36,204 bases of DNA from assembly GCA_017509755.1 (NCBI GenBank), contig JAFWOY010000025.1:1-36204 (forward strand), written 5' to 3'. This DNA comes from Bacteroidales bacterium (GTDB taxonomy: Bacteria > Bacteroidota > Bacteroidia > Bacteroidales > UBA932). This document shows, piece after piece, positions 23,384 through 31,380 of the stretch. Numbering within the stretch: the stretch's first letter is position 1; each line of letters starts with the position of its first letter. Position numbers and translations under genes: made by a program. The notes under the pieces were generated by a model, which was given only the letters and a program-made list of their open reading frames with translations, was not told the origin of the DNA and searched no databases.

Positions 23384-23899
23384 ATGGACGGAAGGAAGAT
23401 TCGTCCTGCAACCCCCGAAGACCTGGCGGCAATCCTGGATATCCTGGATGCCGCCAGGCATATTATGTGGGACTCCGGCAACCTGCTACAGTGGGTGCCG
23501 GGCTACCCCGCTGTAGCGACAATCCAGGCAGATATCGAGCAGGGTGGGGGATTTGTTTTTGAAGAGGTTGACACTGGCGCAGGCCGTATCGTGGGCTATT
23601 TCGCCTGCCTGCCTTCGCCGGAGCCAACCTACCGTGTCATCTATGACGGCGCATGGCTCGACGATACGCAGCCGTATCATGTCGTCCATCGCCTCGCCAG
23701 CTATCCCGATGTCCACGGCATCTTCCAGGAGGCCTTGGACTATAGTTTCGCCCTCAATCCCAACATCCGCATCGATACCCACCGCGACAATGCCATCATG
23801 CGCCATCTGATCCGCAAAGCTGGTTTTTCCTACTGTGGCATCATCCACCTGGCCAATGGAGACGAACGTCTGGCCTATCAGAAAATCGACCGCTCATGA
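23384..23899 (+). CDS. GNAT-family N-acetyltransferase
   Basis: Protein of 171 residues of the GNAT acyltransferase fold: MDGRKIRPATPEDLAAILDI is a typical first strand and helix, followed by FEEVDTGAGRIVGYFA and, near the end, the THRDNAIMRHLIRKAGFSYCG stretch that fits the C-terminal part of the acetyl-CoA domain. The acetyl-CoA loop (Q/RxxGxG/A) is not obvious, so the substrate and even the activity are uncertain. The start is set 4 bases after the peptidase stop; its own stop overlaps the next gene as ATGA. Confidence 0.8.
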   Translation: MDGRKIRPATPEDLAAILDILDAARHIMWDSGNLLQWVPGYPAVATIQADIEQGGGFVFEEVDTGAGRIVGYFACLPSPEPTYRVIYDGAWLDDTQPYHVVHRLASYPDVHGIFQEALDYSFALNPNIRIDTHRDNAIMRHLIRKAGFSYCGIIHLANGDERLAYQKIDRS

Positions 23900-24684
23900 A
23901 AAGAATCCTTCTCCTTGCTTTATTGATCCTGTGCTGCCTTCCCGCATCGGCCAAACACCGGGTGCGGCTGATGACCTACAATGTCGGCGCCTTTGGCAAA
24001 GAACTGGATGACAGTGCGCCCATGATTGCCCGCATGATTGCGGAACTTGGCGCCCGGACTGTGGCACTGAATGAGCTTGACAGCTGCAACCGCCGGCACA
24101 ATATCAACCAGGTGCAACACTTGGCGGATGAACTCAATCTTGTTGCTCCCCAGCGCGGATGGTCAGGCCGTTTCGGCCGGGCCATGGCTTATGCCGGTGG
24201 CGCCTATGGAAACGGCATCGTGACGCAGGAAAAGATCCGGGATTCTTTCTCCATTCCATTGCCGAAAGAAGAGGGGAGTGAGCCCCGCGTCTGCGTGGTC
24301 ATCGAGACGCCGCGCTATGTCTATGCCGCCTGTCATCTCGACCATATCGGGGAGGCGGCGCGCCGGATTCAAGCCAAGGTCATCACCGATGCCCTCCAGG
24401 CGCGTTACGGCAACAGCCGCAAGCCCGTGTTCCTGGCCGGCGACTTCAACGACACGCCCGACAGCCCTGTCATCCGCCAGATGAGCCACGACTGGACGCT
24501 GCTTTCTCCGCTGGGCGACAGCTACTCAGCGCAGAATCCGCACACCTGCATCGATTACATCTTTCTGCTGCACAACCGCGCCTCCGTCCGCGTCACGGAC
24601 GGTGCCATCGTCACCCAATTCGCCACAGGTGACGTGACCGTCGCCTCTGACCATCTGCCGGTCTTTATCGAGGTAGTCTTCTGA
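23896..24684 (+). CDS. Exported endonuclease/exonuclease/phosphatase-family protein
   Basis: Hydrolase of the EEP superfamily, 262 residues, with an N-terminal signal peptide ending around PASA-KH (residue 19). Family motifs appear in order: MTYNVGAF, ALNELDSC (catalytic glutamate), AGDFNDTPDS (GDFN), CIDYIF and ASDHLPV (catalytic SDH). The substrate may be phosphodiester, nucleic acid or phospholipid head group; it cannot be told from sequence. It overlaps the GNAT gene by 4 bases and ends the operon just before hairpin element 2. Confidence 0.88.
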   Translation: MKRILLLALLILCCLPASAKHRVRLMTYNVGAFGKELDDSAPMIARMIAELGARTVALNELDSCNRRHNINQVQHLADELNLVAPQRGWSGRFGRAMAYAGGAYGNGIVTQEKIRDSFSIPLPKEEGSEPRVCVVIETPRYVYAACHLDHIGEAARRIQAKVITDALQARYGNSRKPVFLAGDFNDTPDSPVIRQMSHDWTLLSPLGDSYSAQNPHTCIDYIFLLHNRASVRVTDGAIVTQFATGDVTVASDHLPVFIEVVF

Positions 24685-24697
24685 TGGATTATCGAGC

Positions 24698-24839
24698 TTG
24701 CCTGCCGCTCCAGGTATCTGTCTCTGAAACCCATGCCACCCTCGGCACTGTAAGAGGGAGGGGCCCAAAGCCTTTGGCTTTGGGAGGGGTCGAGCGGAGC
24801 GAGACGGTTTCAGAGACAGATACCTGGAGCGACAGGCAA
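24698..24839. repeat. Hairpin element 2 (variable arms, conserved core)
   Basis: Left arm 24698-24731 and right arm 24806-24839 are complementary over 34 bases with one mismatch (a G-U pair in a minus-strand transcript). The inside holds TGCC/GGCA, then the core shared with element 1: GGGAGGGGCCCAAAGCC, loop TTT, and GGCTTTGGGAGGG. The third small hairpin is replaced by a GAGCGGAGCGAG stretch. The arms share no similarity with those of element 1. A 10-base direct repeat GATGGATTAT flanks the whole (24683-24692 and 24847-24856). It lies between two convergent genes. Confidence 0.85.
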
Positions 24840-24852
24840 AAGCGCAGATGGA

Positions 24853-25956
24853 TTATAATCCGAAATATTCCCGGTAGCGGTCGTAAAGATGCCCGGCTTG
24901 TTGATAGGCCGACTGGGGACTCATGAAATGGCTGAATTCGAAGGTGATGGCCTTGTCGTAGCCGCAGCGGGCCGCCGCTTCCAGCTTGAGGCGCAACTTG
25001 TCGAACTTGATGGGCAGGAAATGGATGGGCATATCGCGGTCGAACGATTCGGCATTGGTCCAGCACTGCATCCCGTAGCGATCGGCCAGTTTCTTGTTGA
25101 CCGTAAAGAAAGCATCCAGTTCATCATAATCGATGTGGCCGTCCTGGAAAGCGCAGGCGTCCACATAATCGTGGATGCCGTCGAAGATCTCATTCCACTC
25201 CCGTTCGTGCTGCTCCACGGAGACAGCCTGTTCTTTGGTCAGCGCGCCGCTGGCCGCATCCACAGCTTTTTTGCCGTCGATCCACGGAGAAATGAATGTG
25301 GGAAGCCCTCCTGAGACCTCCTTGCACTGACGCCCCATCGTGCGGAAACTCTCGATGGCGCCCCGCGTAGCCCGTGAAATCTCGCCGGAAATGTACCATC
25401 CGCCGAAACTCTTGTACCGGGCCCCATAACGATCCCATACCTCCTCGATTACATACTTGTTCGCCTCAACCTCGTAGCGCATATCGCCCGTGTCCCAGTA
25501 TCGGCCGGAATCATAGAGGCCCAGCATGAATCTCATCCCGTATTTCTCCGCCAGGCGGCAGAACATGTCGATCAGGTCCACCGAAGGCTGGTAGCATCCT
25601 TTTTTGAGCAGATAGGGGGACGGATAGGTGATGAATTTGCGGTAGCCGCAGCGGATGTCGATCACTGTGTCGATCCCGATCGCCTTCATATAGCGGAAAT
25701 CGCGGTCCCACTCGCGCTCGCCCCAGTTCTGGTGCGGAATGTCGTGGGAAATCTCATCCAGGAAGGTACCCGTGATGGGCAGGGCGTTGCCCGGTTCGAC
25801 GAGGAGACGGCTTTGAACCGACGGGTCGGGTTCGATGCCCCAGGGATCGGCACCTCCGGCCGGATTGCTTGCAGCAGGTTTGCATCCGGCCGCAAGCAGC
25901 GGGGCGGCCGCTGCAGCCAGGGCACTTTTTTTCAAAAAGGATCTGCGGTTTTCCAT
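24853..25956 (-). CDS. DUF4434-family putative TIM-barrel hydrolase, exported
   Basis: Protein of 367 residues. The N-terminus has a twin-arginine-like motif (NRRSFLKKSALAAAAAPLLA) followed by a cysteine (AAGC), suggesting export, perhaps as a Tat-dependent lipoprotein. The body starts with ITGTFLDEISHDIPHQNWG, characteristic of DUF4434, a glycosidase-like TIM barrel of unknown activity. Acidic residues in ISGEIS and ITFEFSHF are plausible catalytic carboxylates. It is the third gene of an operon with a C26 amidase and an FAD oxidoreductase (18-base gap), suggesting a common pathway for a carbohydrate or amide-containing compound; this is inference. Confidence 0.8.
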   Translation of the reverse strand: MENRRSFLKKSALAAAAAPLLAAGCKPAASNPAGGADPWGIEPDPSVQSRLLVEPGNALPITGTFLDEISHDIPHQNWGEREWDRDFRYMKAIGIDTVIDIRCGYRKFITYPSPYLLKKGCYQPSVDLIDMFCRLAEKYGMRFMLGLYDSGRYWDTGDMRYEVEANKYVIEEVWDRYGARYKSFGGWYISGEISRATRGAIESFRTMGRQCKEVSGGLPTFISPWIDGKKAVDAASGALTKEQAVSVEQHEREWNEIFDGIHDYVDACAFQDGHIDYDELDAFFTVNKKLADRYGMQCWTNAESFDRDMPIHFLPIKFDKLRLKLEAAARCGYDKAITFEFSHFMSPQSAYQQAGHLYDRYREYFGL

Positions 25957-25974
25957 AGGTGGGGAAAGTTTCTT

Positions 25975-27504
25975 TTAGTCAGGGAGATGAACCCAGGTTT
26001 CATTGGCCCAGCCGACCGACCGGCCCGTGCCGCGGACTTCGCCGCGGATGCCTTGCTCCTGCAGCTGACGGAAGCCCGGATCCTCAGGTTTGAGATCAAG
26101 GAACGGAAGCAGATAGCATCCGTGGTCAAGCAGAATCGCCTGCACTTCAGCTGCAGGCACCTGGGCGGGATGCCGGCCGCTTGCCGCAGCAAGGGCTGCC
26201 AGGGCGCCGGCCGCTTGTCCCATTCCGAGAAGGACCGGCTGCAAGCGGACGGCGCCGTTCATGGCCCAGTCAACAGAGACGGCTTTGTCGGCCACCAGTA
26301 AATCTTCTACCTCCACGGGAATCACGACACCCAGCGGAACGCTGAAAGAGGGGACGGGGCCGAATCCCTGATGCGCAAGCGCTTGCCAGTCCGGGTTCTG
26401 GTAGTGATGGTGGTCCACCGGGTAGTCGCCCACAGCCACGGCCCGGGTGAAGCGGTCGCTGGCATAGGGGTGGCGCGCTGCCTCCAGCGTCATCGTGTCG
26501 CGGCCCGCGATGCGTCGGGCTTCTCGGAAATAGGGAAACAGCGGGAGACCGTCTTCCGTCGGAAAAATGTCGTCCGCAATGCCCAACCGGGTGAAACCCA
26601 GCTCCTGCTGCAGGAAATAGACAAAGCCCAGCGTATGGTCTTTGGCGGCCCGGAAAGCCTGCGCCCGGCCGGCCGGTGCCATCTTCAGGTAATCCACGTA
26701 GAAATCATTGCCTTCGATCGGCCAGTTCAGCATCAGGTGGCCGTCCGGCAACCGTCCGTACGACAGCATCATCGCCGGACTCCACAACTTCTGTCCTTTG
26801 GGATTGTTCCCGTCCGTATCCTGCGCCAGCGGATTCAGGCAGCAGTTCCGATAGTTCTCCGGGTCATAGGATGCCGGCTCCGGAAGGAGGACATCGTGGT
26901 CATATTCCTTGAGGATCGCTACATAGGTCAGATCCTGCACCGTGCGTCCGTCATCGAGCGGGATAGCCCCGGCCGCAGCGGCTACGTCTCCCAGTTCTGT
27001 CCCATCAATCAAAATCTTCGCCCGAACGCGCGCGCCGTCCGAAAGGCGCAGCTGCCATCCTTTGGCGTCCTTTCGCTGTTCTAACGAGGACAGCCCCGTC
27101 CCAAAGCGGACAGCGACGCCCGCTTCGCACGCCATGTTCGCAAAGATTTCCGCGCCGACCCTGGGGTTGAACAGGATGTTGGATACCCAGCCCGACCGAA
27201 GCGCCTCGTAGCCTCCGTAACGCCCTGCCAGGGAATCGCAGAATGCGCCGAAAATCCCGCCACGTAGTCGATAGTTCCCGTCAATGGCACTGACACCGGC
27301 ACTAGTCAACACACCGCCCAGCCACGGTCCCTCTTCAACGACAAGCGTCCTTGCGCCGCAACGCGCGGCCTCAACGGCCGCCGCAGTCCCGCCCGCGCCA
27401 CCGCCCACGACCACGACATCATAGCGCTCTTGGCAACCGTAGAAGGTCAGGGAAGACAGGAGTGCCAGGATGGTCAGAAGAGGACGGATCGGACTTAAAT
27501 GCAT
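25975..27504 (-). CDS. FAD-dependent oxidoreductase, lipoprotein (FAD_oxidored type)
   Basis: Flavoprotein of 509 residues with a lipoprotein signal peptide (lipobox FYGC) placing it outside the cytoplasm. The Rossmann motif VVVVGGGAGGTAAAVEAAR follows directly after the lipid-attached cysteine, then WLGGVLTSAGVSAID, typical of the FAD-dependent group found in Bacteroidetes polysaccharide loci. Near the C-terminus, MNGAVRLQPVLLGMGQAAG completes the flavin site. The substrate is unknown. The start at 27504 overlaps the stop of the upstream C26 gene by 10 bases, so translation is probably coupled. Confidence 0.87.
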   Translation of the reverse strand: MHLSPIRPLLTILALLSSLTFYGCQERYDVVVVGGGAGGTAAAVEAARCGARTLVVEEGPWLGGVLTSAGVSAIDGNYRLRGGIFGAFCDSLAGRYGGYEALRSGWVSNILFNPRVGAEIFANMACEAGVAVRFGTGLSSLEQRKDAKGWQLRLSDGARVRAKILIDGTELGDVAAAAGAIPLDDGRTVQDLTYVAILKEYDHDVLLPEPASYDPENYRNCCLNPLAQDTDGNNPKGQKLWSPAMMLSYGRLPDGHLMLNWPIEGNDFYVDYLKMAPAGRAQAFRAAKDHTLGFVYFLQQELGFTRLGIADDIFPTEDGLPLFPYFREARRIAGRDTMTLEAARHPYASDRFTRAVAVGDYPVDHHHYQNPDWQALAHQGFGPVPSFSVPLGVVIPVEVEDLLVADKAVSVDWAMNGAVRLQPVLLGMGQAAGALAALAAASGRHPAQVPAAEVQAILLDHGCYLLPFLDLKPEDPGFRQLQEQGIRGEVRGTGRSVGWANETWVHLPD

Positions 27505-28214
27505 AGGGGGGCGGGAGAACACTGGCGGAGGAAATGACGGAAAAGCATCAGACTGTCCGGATCTTTCTCGAACAGGTATTCAGGATGCCATTGGACGGCC
27601 CAAAGGAAACGGCAGTCCGGCTTGCAGAAGGCTTCCACCAGTCCATCGGGGGAATAGGCCATTGGTTCGAGGCCGGGTGCCAGCGTCTTGACGGCCTGGT
27701 GGTGGAGCGTGTTGACGACGATTGTTTCTTTGTTGAGAAGTGCAGCCAGCGGGCCCGACAGTTTGACGGGATGGGAGGGTACATCATAGGGCTTTCCCTG
27801 CCGGTGAACGATCGATGAGGGATGCTCGGTCGGCAGGTCTTGGTAGAGCGTGCCTCCTAGTGCCGCGTTAATCAACTGGATGCCCCGGCAAATGCCGAAG
27901 ATTGGCTTATCAGCCTCGAGCGCAGCTTGCAGTACCCTTACTTCAAGCTGATCCCGCTTGGGACAAGGAATCAGCCGCCCAGTACGGTCTTCTTCTCCGT
28001 ATACAGATGGATGAACATCCTGTCCGCCGGTAAACAACAGCCCGTCGCACATAGCGGCCATTCTGGCAATTTCCTGCGAGTCCAGATCAAAAGTCAGGAC
28101 AATCGGCGTACCACCTGCTGCGCGCAGTGCGTCCAGATAGTTCGTCAACATCCATAGGCTTGTACGGTCCACATCCCAAAGCGGCAGGACCCCGATGACA
28201 GGTTTCGTTTTCAT
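27495..28214 (-). CDS. Class-I glutamine amidotransferase-like hydrolase (peptidase C26)
   Basis: Gamma-glutamyl-gamma-aminobutyrate hydrolase (PuuD)-like enzyme, 239 residues, expected to cleave gamma-glutamyl amide bonds. The triad is complete: C109 in IFGICRGIQL, H210 and E212 in QWHPEY. The ATG at 28214 matches the family N-terminus (KPVIGVLP); the open frame further upstream crosses the promoter. It leads the operon with the FAD oxidoreductase and the DUF4434 protein. Confidence 0.9.
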   Translation of the reverse strand: MKTKPVIGVLPLWDVDRTSLWMLTNYLDALRAAGGTPIVLTFDLDSQEIARMAAMCDGLLFTGGQDVHPSVYGEEDRTGRLIPCPKRDQLEVRVLQAALEADKPIFGICRGIQLINAALGGTLYQDLPTEHPSSIVHRQGKPYDVPSHPVKLSGPLAALLNKETIVVNTLHHQAVKTLAPGLEPMAYSPDGLVEAFCKPDCRFLWAVQWHPEYLFEKDPDSLMLFRHFLRQCSPAPLCI

Positions 28215-28221
28215 AATATCA

Positions 28222-28229
28222 CAAATATA
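28222..28229 (-). promoter_or_regulatory. -7 element of the C26 operon promoter
   Basis: TATATTTG on the minus strand lies only 7 bases from the start codon; ATTG 20 bases upstream is a fair -33. The transcript would have almost no leader. The rest of 28230-28360 shows no gene or clear signal. Confidence 0.55.
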
Positions 28230-28360
28230 GCAAGAAATCGGGCATTGTGCAATGGTTGGGCCGGCGAGAATGGCGGCGGCTGGTGCTCCCGAGCAGGTCC
28301 GTCCGGTTCGGGATGGGCAGCGATCAAGAAAGACGAGGAGTGTTCTCCCGTGAATCCTGG

Positions 28361-28969
28361 TTATGCGAGGCCGAGCTGCGAGAGAAAGTGGTGGAAGATG
28401 GCGGGGCGGCAGAGGAGCGGGAAAAGGAGGCCGTAGATTGCGCCCCAAAAGTGGGCGGAGTGGCCGATATTGTCGGTGCCGCGACGGGCCATATAAACAC
28501 AGTAGAGCAGGTAGAGCGGCGCGAAGATGTAGCCGGGGATCGGAATCGGGATCATGAAGATGTAGATGCCCATCTCCGGCGCGAACAGAATGGCCGCAAA
28601 AAGGATGGCGGATACGGCGCCAGAGGCCCCTAATGCGCTGTATGATGGATAGTTTCGATATTTCAGCAGGTCACCTGTCGTCGAAACGGCGAGAGCCGTC
28701 ACGTAGAACACGACGAACAGAAGCCGGCCATTGCCGAATGCCGCGGTGAACGACTGCTCGACGACCGGTCCGAAGAAATAGAGCGTCAGCATATTGAAGA
28801 TCAGATGCCCCCAGCCGGCGTGGATCAGGCCATAGGAGAGCATCCGATACCATTGCCGGCGGTGCCACACTGCATAAGCGTTGAATAGCAACTGATTGAG
28901 GCGCCGTTCGTCTGAAAAGCCCCAAAGGCTGACGCCGACGGTTAGGACAATAAGGACCAGTGTGAGCAT
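28361..28969 (-). CDS. Rhomboid-family intramembrane serine protease
   Basis: Membrane protease of 202 residues with about six hydrophobic spans. The rhomboid signature is complete: HAGWGHLIFN (H50, H55, N59) in the second span region, nucleophile S116 in GASGAVS, and the catalytic H173 in SAHFWG. It would cleave within membrane segments of other proteins; the substrate is unknown. Monocistronic, divergent from the DUF418 gene. Confidence 0.92.
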   Translation of the reverse strand: MLTLVLIVLTVGVSLWGFSDERRLNQLLFNAYAVWHRRQWYRMLSYGLIHAGWGHLIFNMLTLYFFGPVVEQSFTAAFGNGRLLFVVFYVTALAVSTTGDLLKYRNYPSYSALGASGAVSAILFAAILFAPEMGIYIFMIPIPIPGYIFAPLYLLYCVYMARRGTDNIGHSAHFWGAIYGLLFPLLCRPAIFHHFLSQLGLA

Positions 28970-28988
28970 GAATCGAAATCCTTTTCTG

Positions 28989-28996
28989 CAAAATTA
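28989..28996 (-). promoter_or_regulatory. -7 element of the rhomboid promoter
   Basis: TAATTTTG on the minus strand fits TAnnTTTG, 19 bases upstream of the start. No clear -33. Confidence 0.45.
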
Positions 28997-29008
28997 CATA
29001 AAAATCAG

Positions 29009-29026
29009 CGATATATCGTATCTTTG
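29009..29026 (+). promoter_or_regulatory. -7 element of the DUF418 gene with adjoining palindrome
   Basis: TATCTTTG (29019-29026) fits the -7 consensus. The 10-base palindrome CGATATATCG (29009-29018) touches it and lies between the divergent promoters, so it could be an operator. Confidence 0.45.
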
Positions 29027-29088
29027 CGAATGGACGGCGTCCCCAAGCCGTACACCAGACCGATTGCTAAACCCCAACCGACCCAACC

Positions 29089-30270
29089 ATGTATAAAACC
29101 AGAGGGCTGCAAAACAGCCGGATCGAAGTCGCGGACGCCCTGCGAGGCCTGGCCGTCATCGGTATTATCCTTTACCACGCGGTAGAGCATTTCAACCTTG
29201 GCACACCCGATACAGTCACCTGCGGCCTGGCATGTGACGACACCGTTTTCAATGTCCTGACCGTCCTGCTTTCCGGCAAGATGTACGGTATTTTTGCACT
29301 GCTCTTCGGCCTGAGTTTCTTTATCATGCGCGACAACCAGGAACAGAAGGGAAAGGATTTCTCCCTGCGTTTCCTGTGGCGGATGGTCCTGCTGCTGGGC
29401 TTCGGCATCCTGAACCTGGTGTTCTATAACGGGGACATTCTGACTTTCTATGCGCTGCTCGGAGTCTTGATGATTCCGGCTGGCTACTTGCGTACGCCCG
29501 TCCTGTGGGCCATCACAATCGTTCTTCTCCTTCAGCCGATCGAAATATACAGTCTCCTCACGGGCTGGGAGCCGGATGTCTCCGCGCTGGGCAAGTATTG
29601 GAGTGAGATGGGCCCCTCTCTCGCCGAGGGCAATTTCCTGCAGGCGGCCGGTGCGAGCCTGCGCTACGGCTTTATCTGTTCCTGGCTCTGGTTCATTGCC
29701 CACGGCCGCATCACGCAGACCGTGGCGCTCTTTTTCCTGGGCATCCTGCTGGGTCGGCGGCGTCTATTTTATAACGAAGGAAACAATCTGAAAATCTGGC
29801 GAATCGTTTTCATTATCTCAACGATTGCTGTGGTAGCTGGCATCCTCTTTGGCGCAGCTGGGGAAGGCAATGTCCATTTCGGCAAATGGGATGCGCTGCT
29901 TCATCCGATCTTCAATCTGGCCATCCTTCTCTTCATCGTTTCGGGCGTTGTCCTGCTCTGGTACGGCTTTGCGGGCTTCCGGCGCAGTTTCTCGCACATC
30001 TGCTTTTTTGGACGGATGTCGCTGACCAACTACCTGTTCTCTTCGCTTCTGGGTAGTCTGGTCTTTTACGGATGGGGCTTCGGCTTGTACAAAGTCCTGG
30101 GCACAACCTGGTCCTTCCTCGTGGGAATCGGTATCGTGGTGCTCCAGATTCTCATCCTGCGCCTCTGGGCCCGCAAGCACCCGCGCGGTCCGCTGGAGAC
30201 ACTCTGGCGCAACCTGACCTGGATTGGTTCGGCGGAAAGCGCTACTGCTCAGCGGCAATCACGTCCTTGA
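29089..30270 (+). CDS. DUF418-family membrane protein
   Basis: Polytopic membrane protein of 393 residues with about ten spans. The N-terminus (RIEVADALRGLAVIGIILYH) is the typical start of DUF418 proteins, related to acyltransferase-like membrane proteins; the C-terminal half has the DUF418 core with FGRMSLTNYLFSSLLGS. Function is unknown, perhaps modification or transport of an envelope molecule. The gene ends 29 bases inside the convergent deacetylase gene. The start was chosen for the RxxxxDALRG pattern shortly after it. Confidence 0.85.
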   Translation: MYKTRGLQNSRIEVADALRGLAVIGIILYHAVEHFNLGTPDTVTCGLACDDTVFNVLTVLLSGKMYGIFALLFGLSFFIMRDNQEQKGKDFSLRFLWRMVLLLGFGILNLVFYNGDILTFYALLGVLMIPAGYLRTPVLWAITIVLLLQPIEIYSLLTGWEPDVSALGKYWSEMGPSLAEGNFLQAAGASLRYGFICSWLWFIAHGRITQTVALFFLGILLGRRRLFYNEGNNLKIWRIVFIISTIAVVAGILFGAAGEGNVHFGKWDALLHPIFNLAILLFIVSGVVLLWYGFAGFRRSFSHICFFGRMSLTNYLFSSLLGSLVFYGWGFGLYKVLGTTWSFLVGIGIVVLQILILRLWARKHPRGPLETLWRNLTWIGSAESATAQRQSRP

Positions 30271-31066
30271 AGGTACGGAAGCCGTAGCCACGTGCTTTCA
30301 GGGTGTCGATGATCTCTCCGAGGTGATTGTACGGGCGCTCGTACGCCTCTTTCTCGGGATAATTCATGGCATGGATCAGCAGGATCAGGCCGTTCAGACC
30401 TTCGCTTTCCTCCAGCTCCCACAGCCGGTCGAGCATCTGATCGATCGTCTTGTAGGATGGCATGTCAGGGGTAGTCCAGTCAAACCCGAAGATCGGGCCC
30501 GGGGACGGATTGAGCAACTTGTAGCCGAGGGCTTCCATGTTTTGGCGGGAAGCGACGTCGCAGGTCTCATACGGAGGAATCAGCCAATAGTACTGTTTCT
30601 TCTCAAGGCCGAAGCGCTTCAACTGTTCTTCCATCAGGGCGAAATCGCGGGCCAGCGAATCGGCACTGACCAGCGTCTCGCCATTCTCGCATAGGACGAG
30701 ATGCGCATAAGAGTGGGCTGACAGATAATGACCCTCATCGATAATCCGTTGGATGGGCTCCTGATACTGCGGCTGCACGAAACAGACACCCGTCGGGAAG
30801 AACGAGCCTTTGACTCCTTTCTCTTGTAAAGTGTTCAGAACAGGCACGATGCCGTCGAAATTCTCGAAATACCCGTTGTCATTTTCGCTGAAGTGCGCCG
30901 TAAACACCAGGTACACATTCTTCTCATCCGGATTGACGCGCCGCACGATGCCTACGTCGTCTTTGACGAAAACCGGAGCACTGGCGCCGGCAGTTTTGCC
31001 GCAACCCGGCAAGAGAGCCAGCACGGCGACAGCCACTGCCAGCCAAGACCAAAAACGCAGATTCAT
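30242..31066 (-). CDS. Polysaccharide deacetylase-like lipoprotein
   Basis: Putative carbohydrate esterase 4-like (NodB-fold) protein, 274 residues, with lipobox LPGC (C22). The metal-binding HSYAH (H118, H122) and a PPYE (164-167) motif fit motifs 2 and 3, and H232 could be the distal catalytic histidine. Motif 1, normally TFDD, is replaced by TAHFSEND (56-63), where H58 or D63 might serve. It may therefore act on an unusual substrate. The start at 31066 is the one that gives the signal peptide. It is the last of four minus-strand genes. Confidence 0.8.
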   Translation of the reverse strand: MNLRFWSWLAVAVAVLALLPGCGKTAGASAPVFVKDDVGIVRRVNPDEKNVYLVFTAHFSENDNGYFENFDGIVPVLNTLQEKGVKGSFFPTGVCFVQPQYQEPIQRIIDEGHYLSAHSYAHLVLCENGETLVSADSLARDFALMEEQLKRFGLEKKQYYWLIPPYETCDVASRQNMEALGYKLLNPSPGPIFGFDWTTPDMPSYKTIDQMLDRLWELEESEGLNGLILLIHAMNYPEKEAYERPYNHLGEIIDTLKARGYGFRTFKDVIAAEQ

Positions 31067-31077
31067 ATTCAGGAGTT

Positions 31078-31368
31078 TTAATTGCATTGTTTCAGGGCAC
31101 GGGCGAGTTGGTCGGGGCAGCTGGTGCCGCGGCCCTTACAGTCGATGCCGTCCAACATGTCGATCACATCTTTCACTTTCCGGCCGACGCAGAGGGCGGC
31201 TACGCCCTGCGTGTTGCCGTTGCAGCCGTTGGTGTATTTCACGCGGCGGATGGTATCGCCTTCCACGTCGATGTCGATCTGCGTGGAACAGACGATTCCG
31301 CAGGTCAGGAAGGAATATTTCCGCAAGGCACCTTCCTGCGATTGGTTCACTAAAGTAACGTTGTACAT
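31078..31368 (-). CDS. TSCPD-domain protein (TIGR03905-like)
   Basis: Small protein of 96 residues that ends with the motif GTSCPDQLARAL, characteristic of the TSCPD domain also found at the C-terminus of class II ribonucleotide reductases. Cysteines C23, C27, C49, C60, C77 and C84 could hold a metal. The stand-alone version has no assigned function. It lies 12 bases after the acyltransferase gene and 11 before the deacetylase start. Confidence 0.88.
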   Translation of the reverse strand: MYNVTLVNQSQEGALRKYSFLTCGIVCSTQIDIDVEGDTIRRVKYTNGCNGNTQGVAALCVGRKVKDVIDMLDGIDCKGRGTSCPDQLARALKQCN

Positions 31369-31380
31369 TGTATTGATTTT

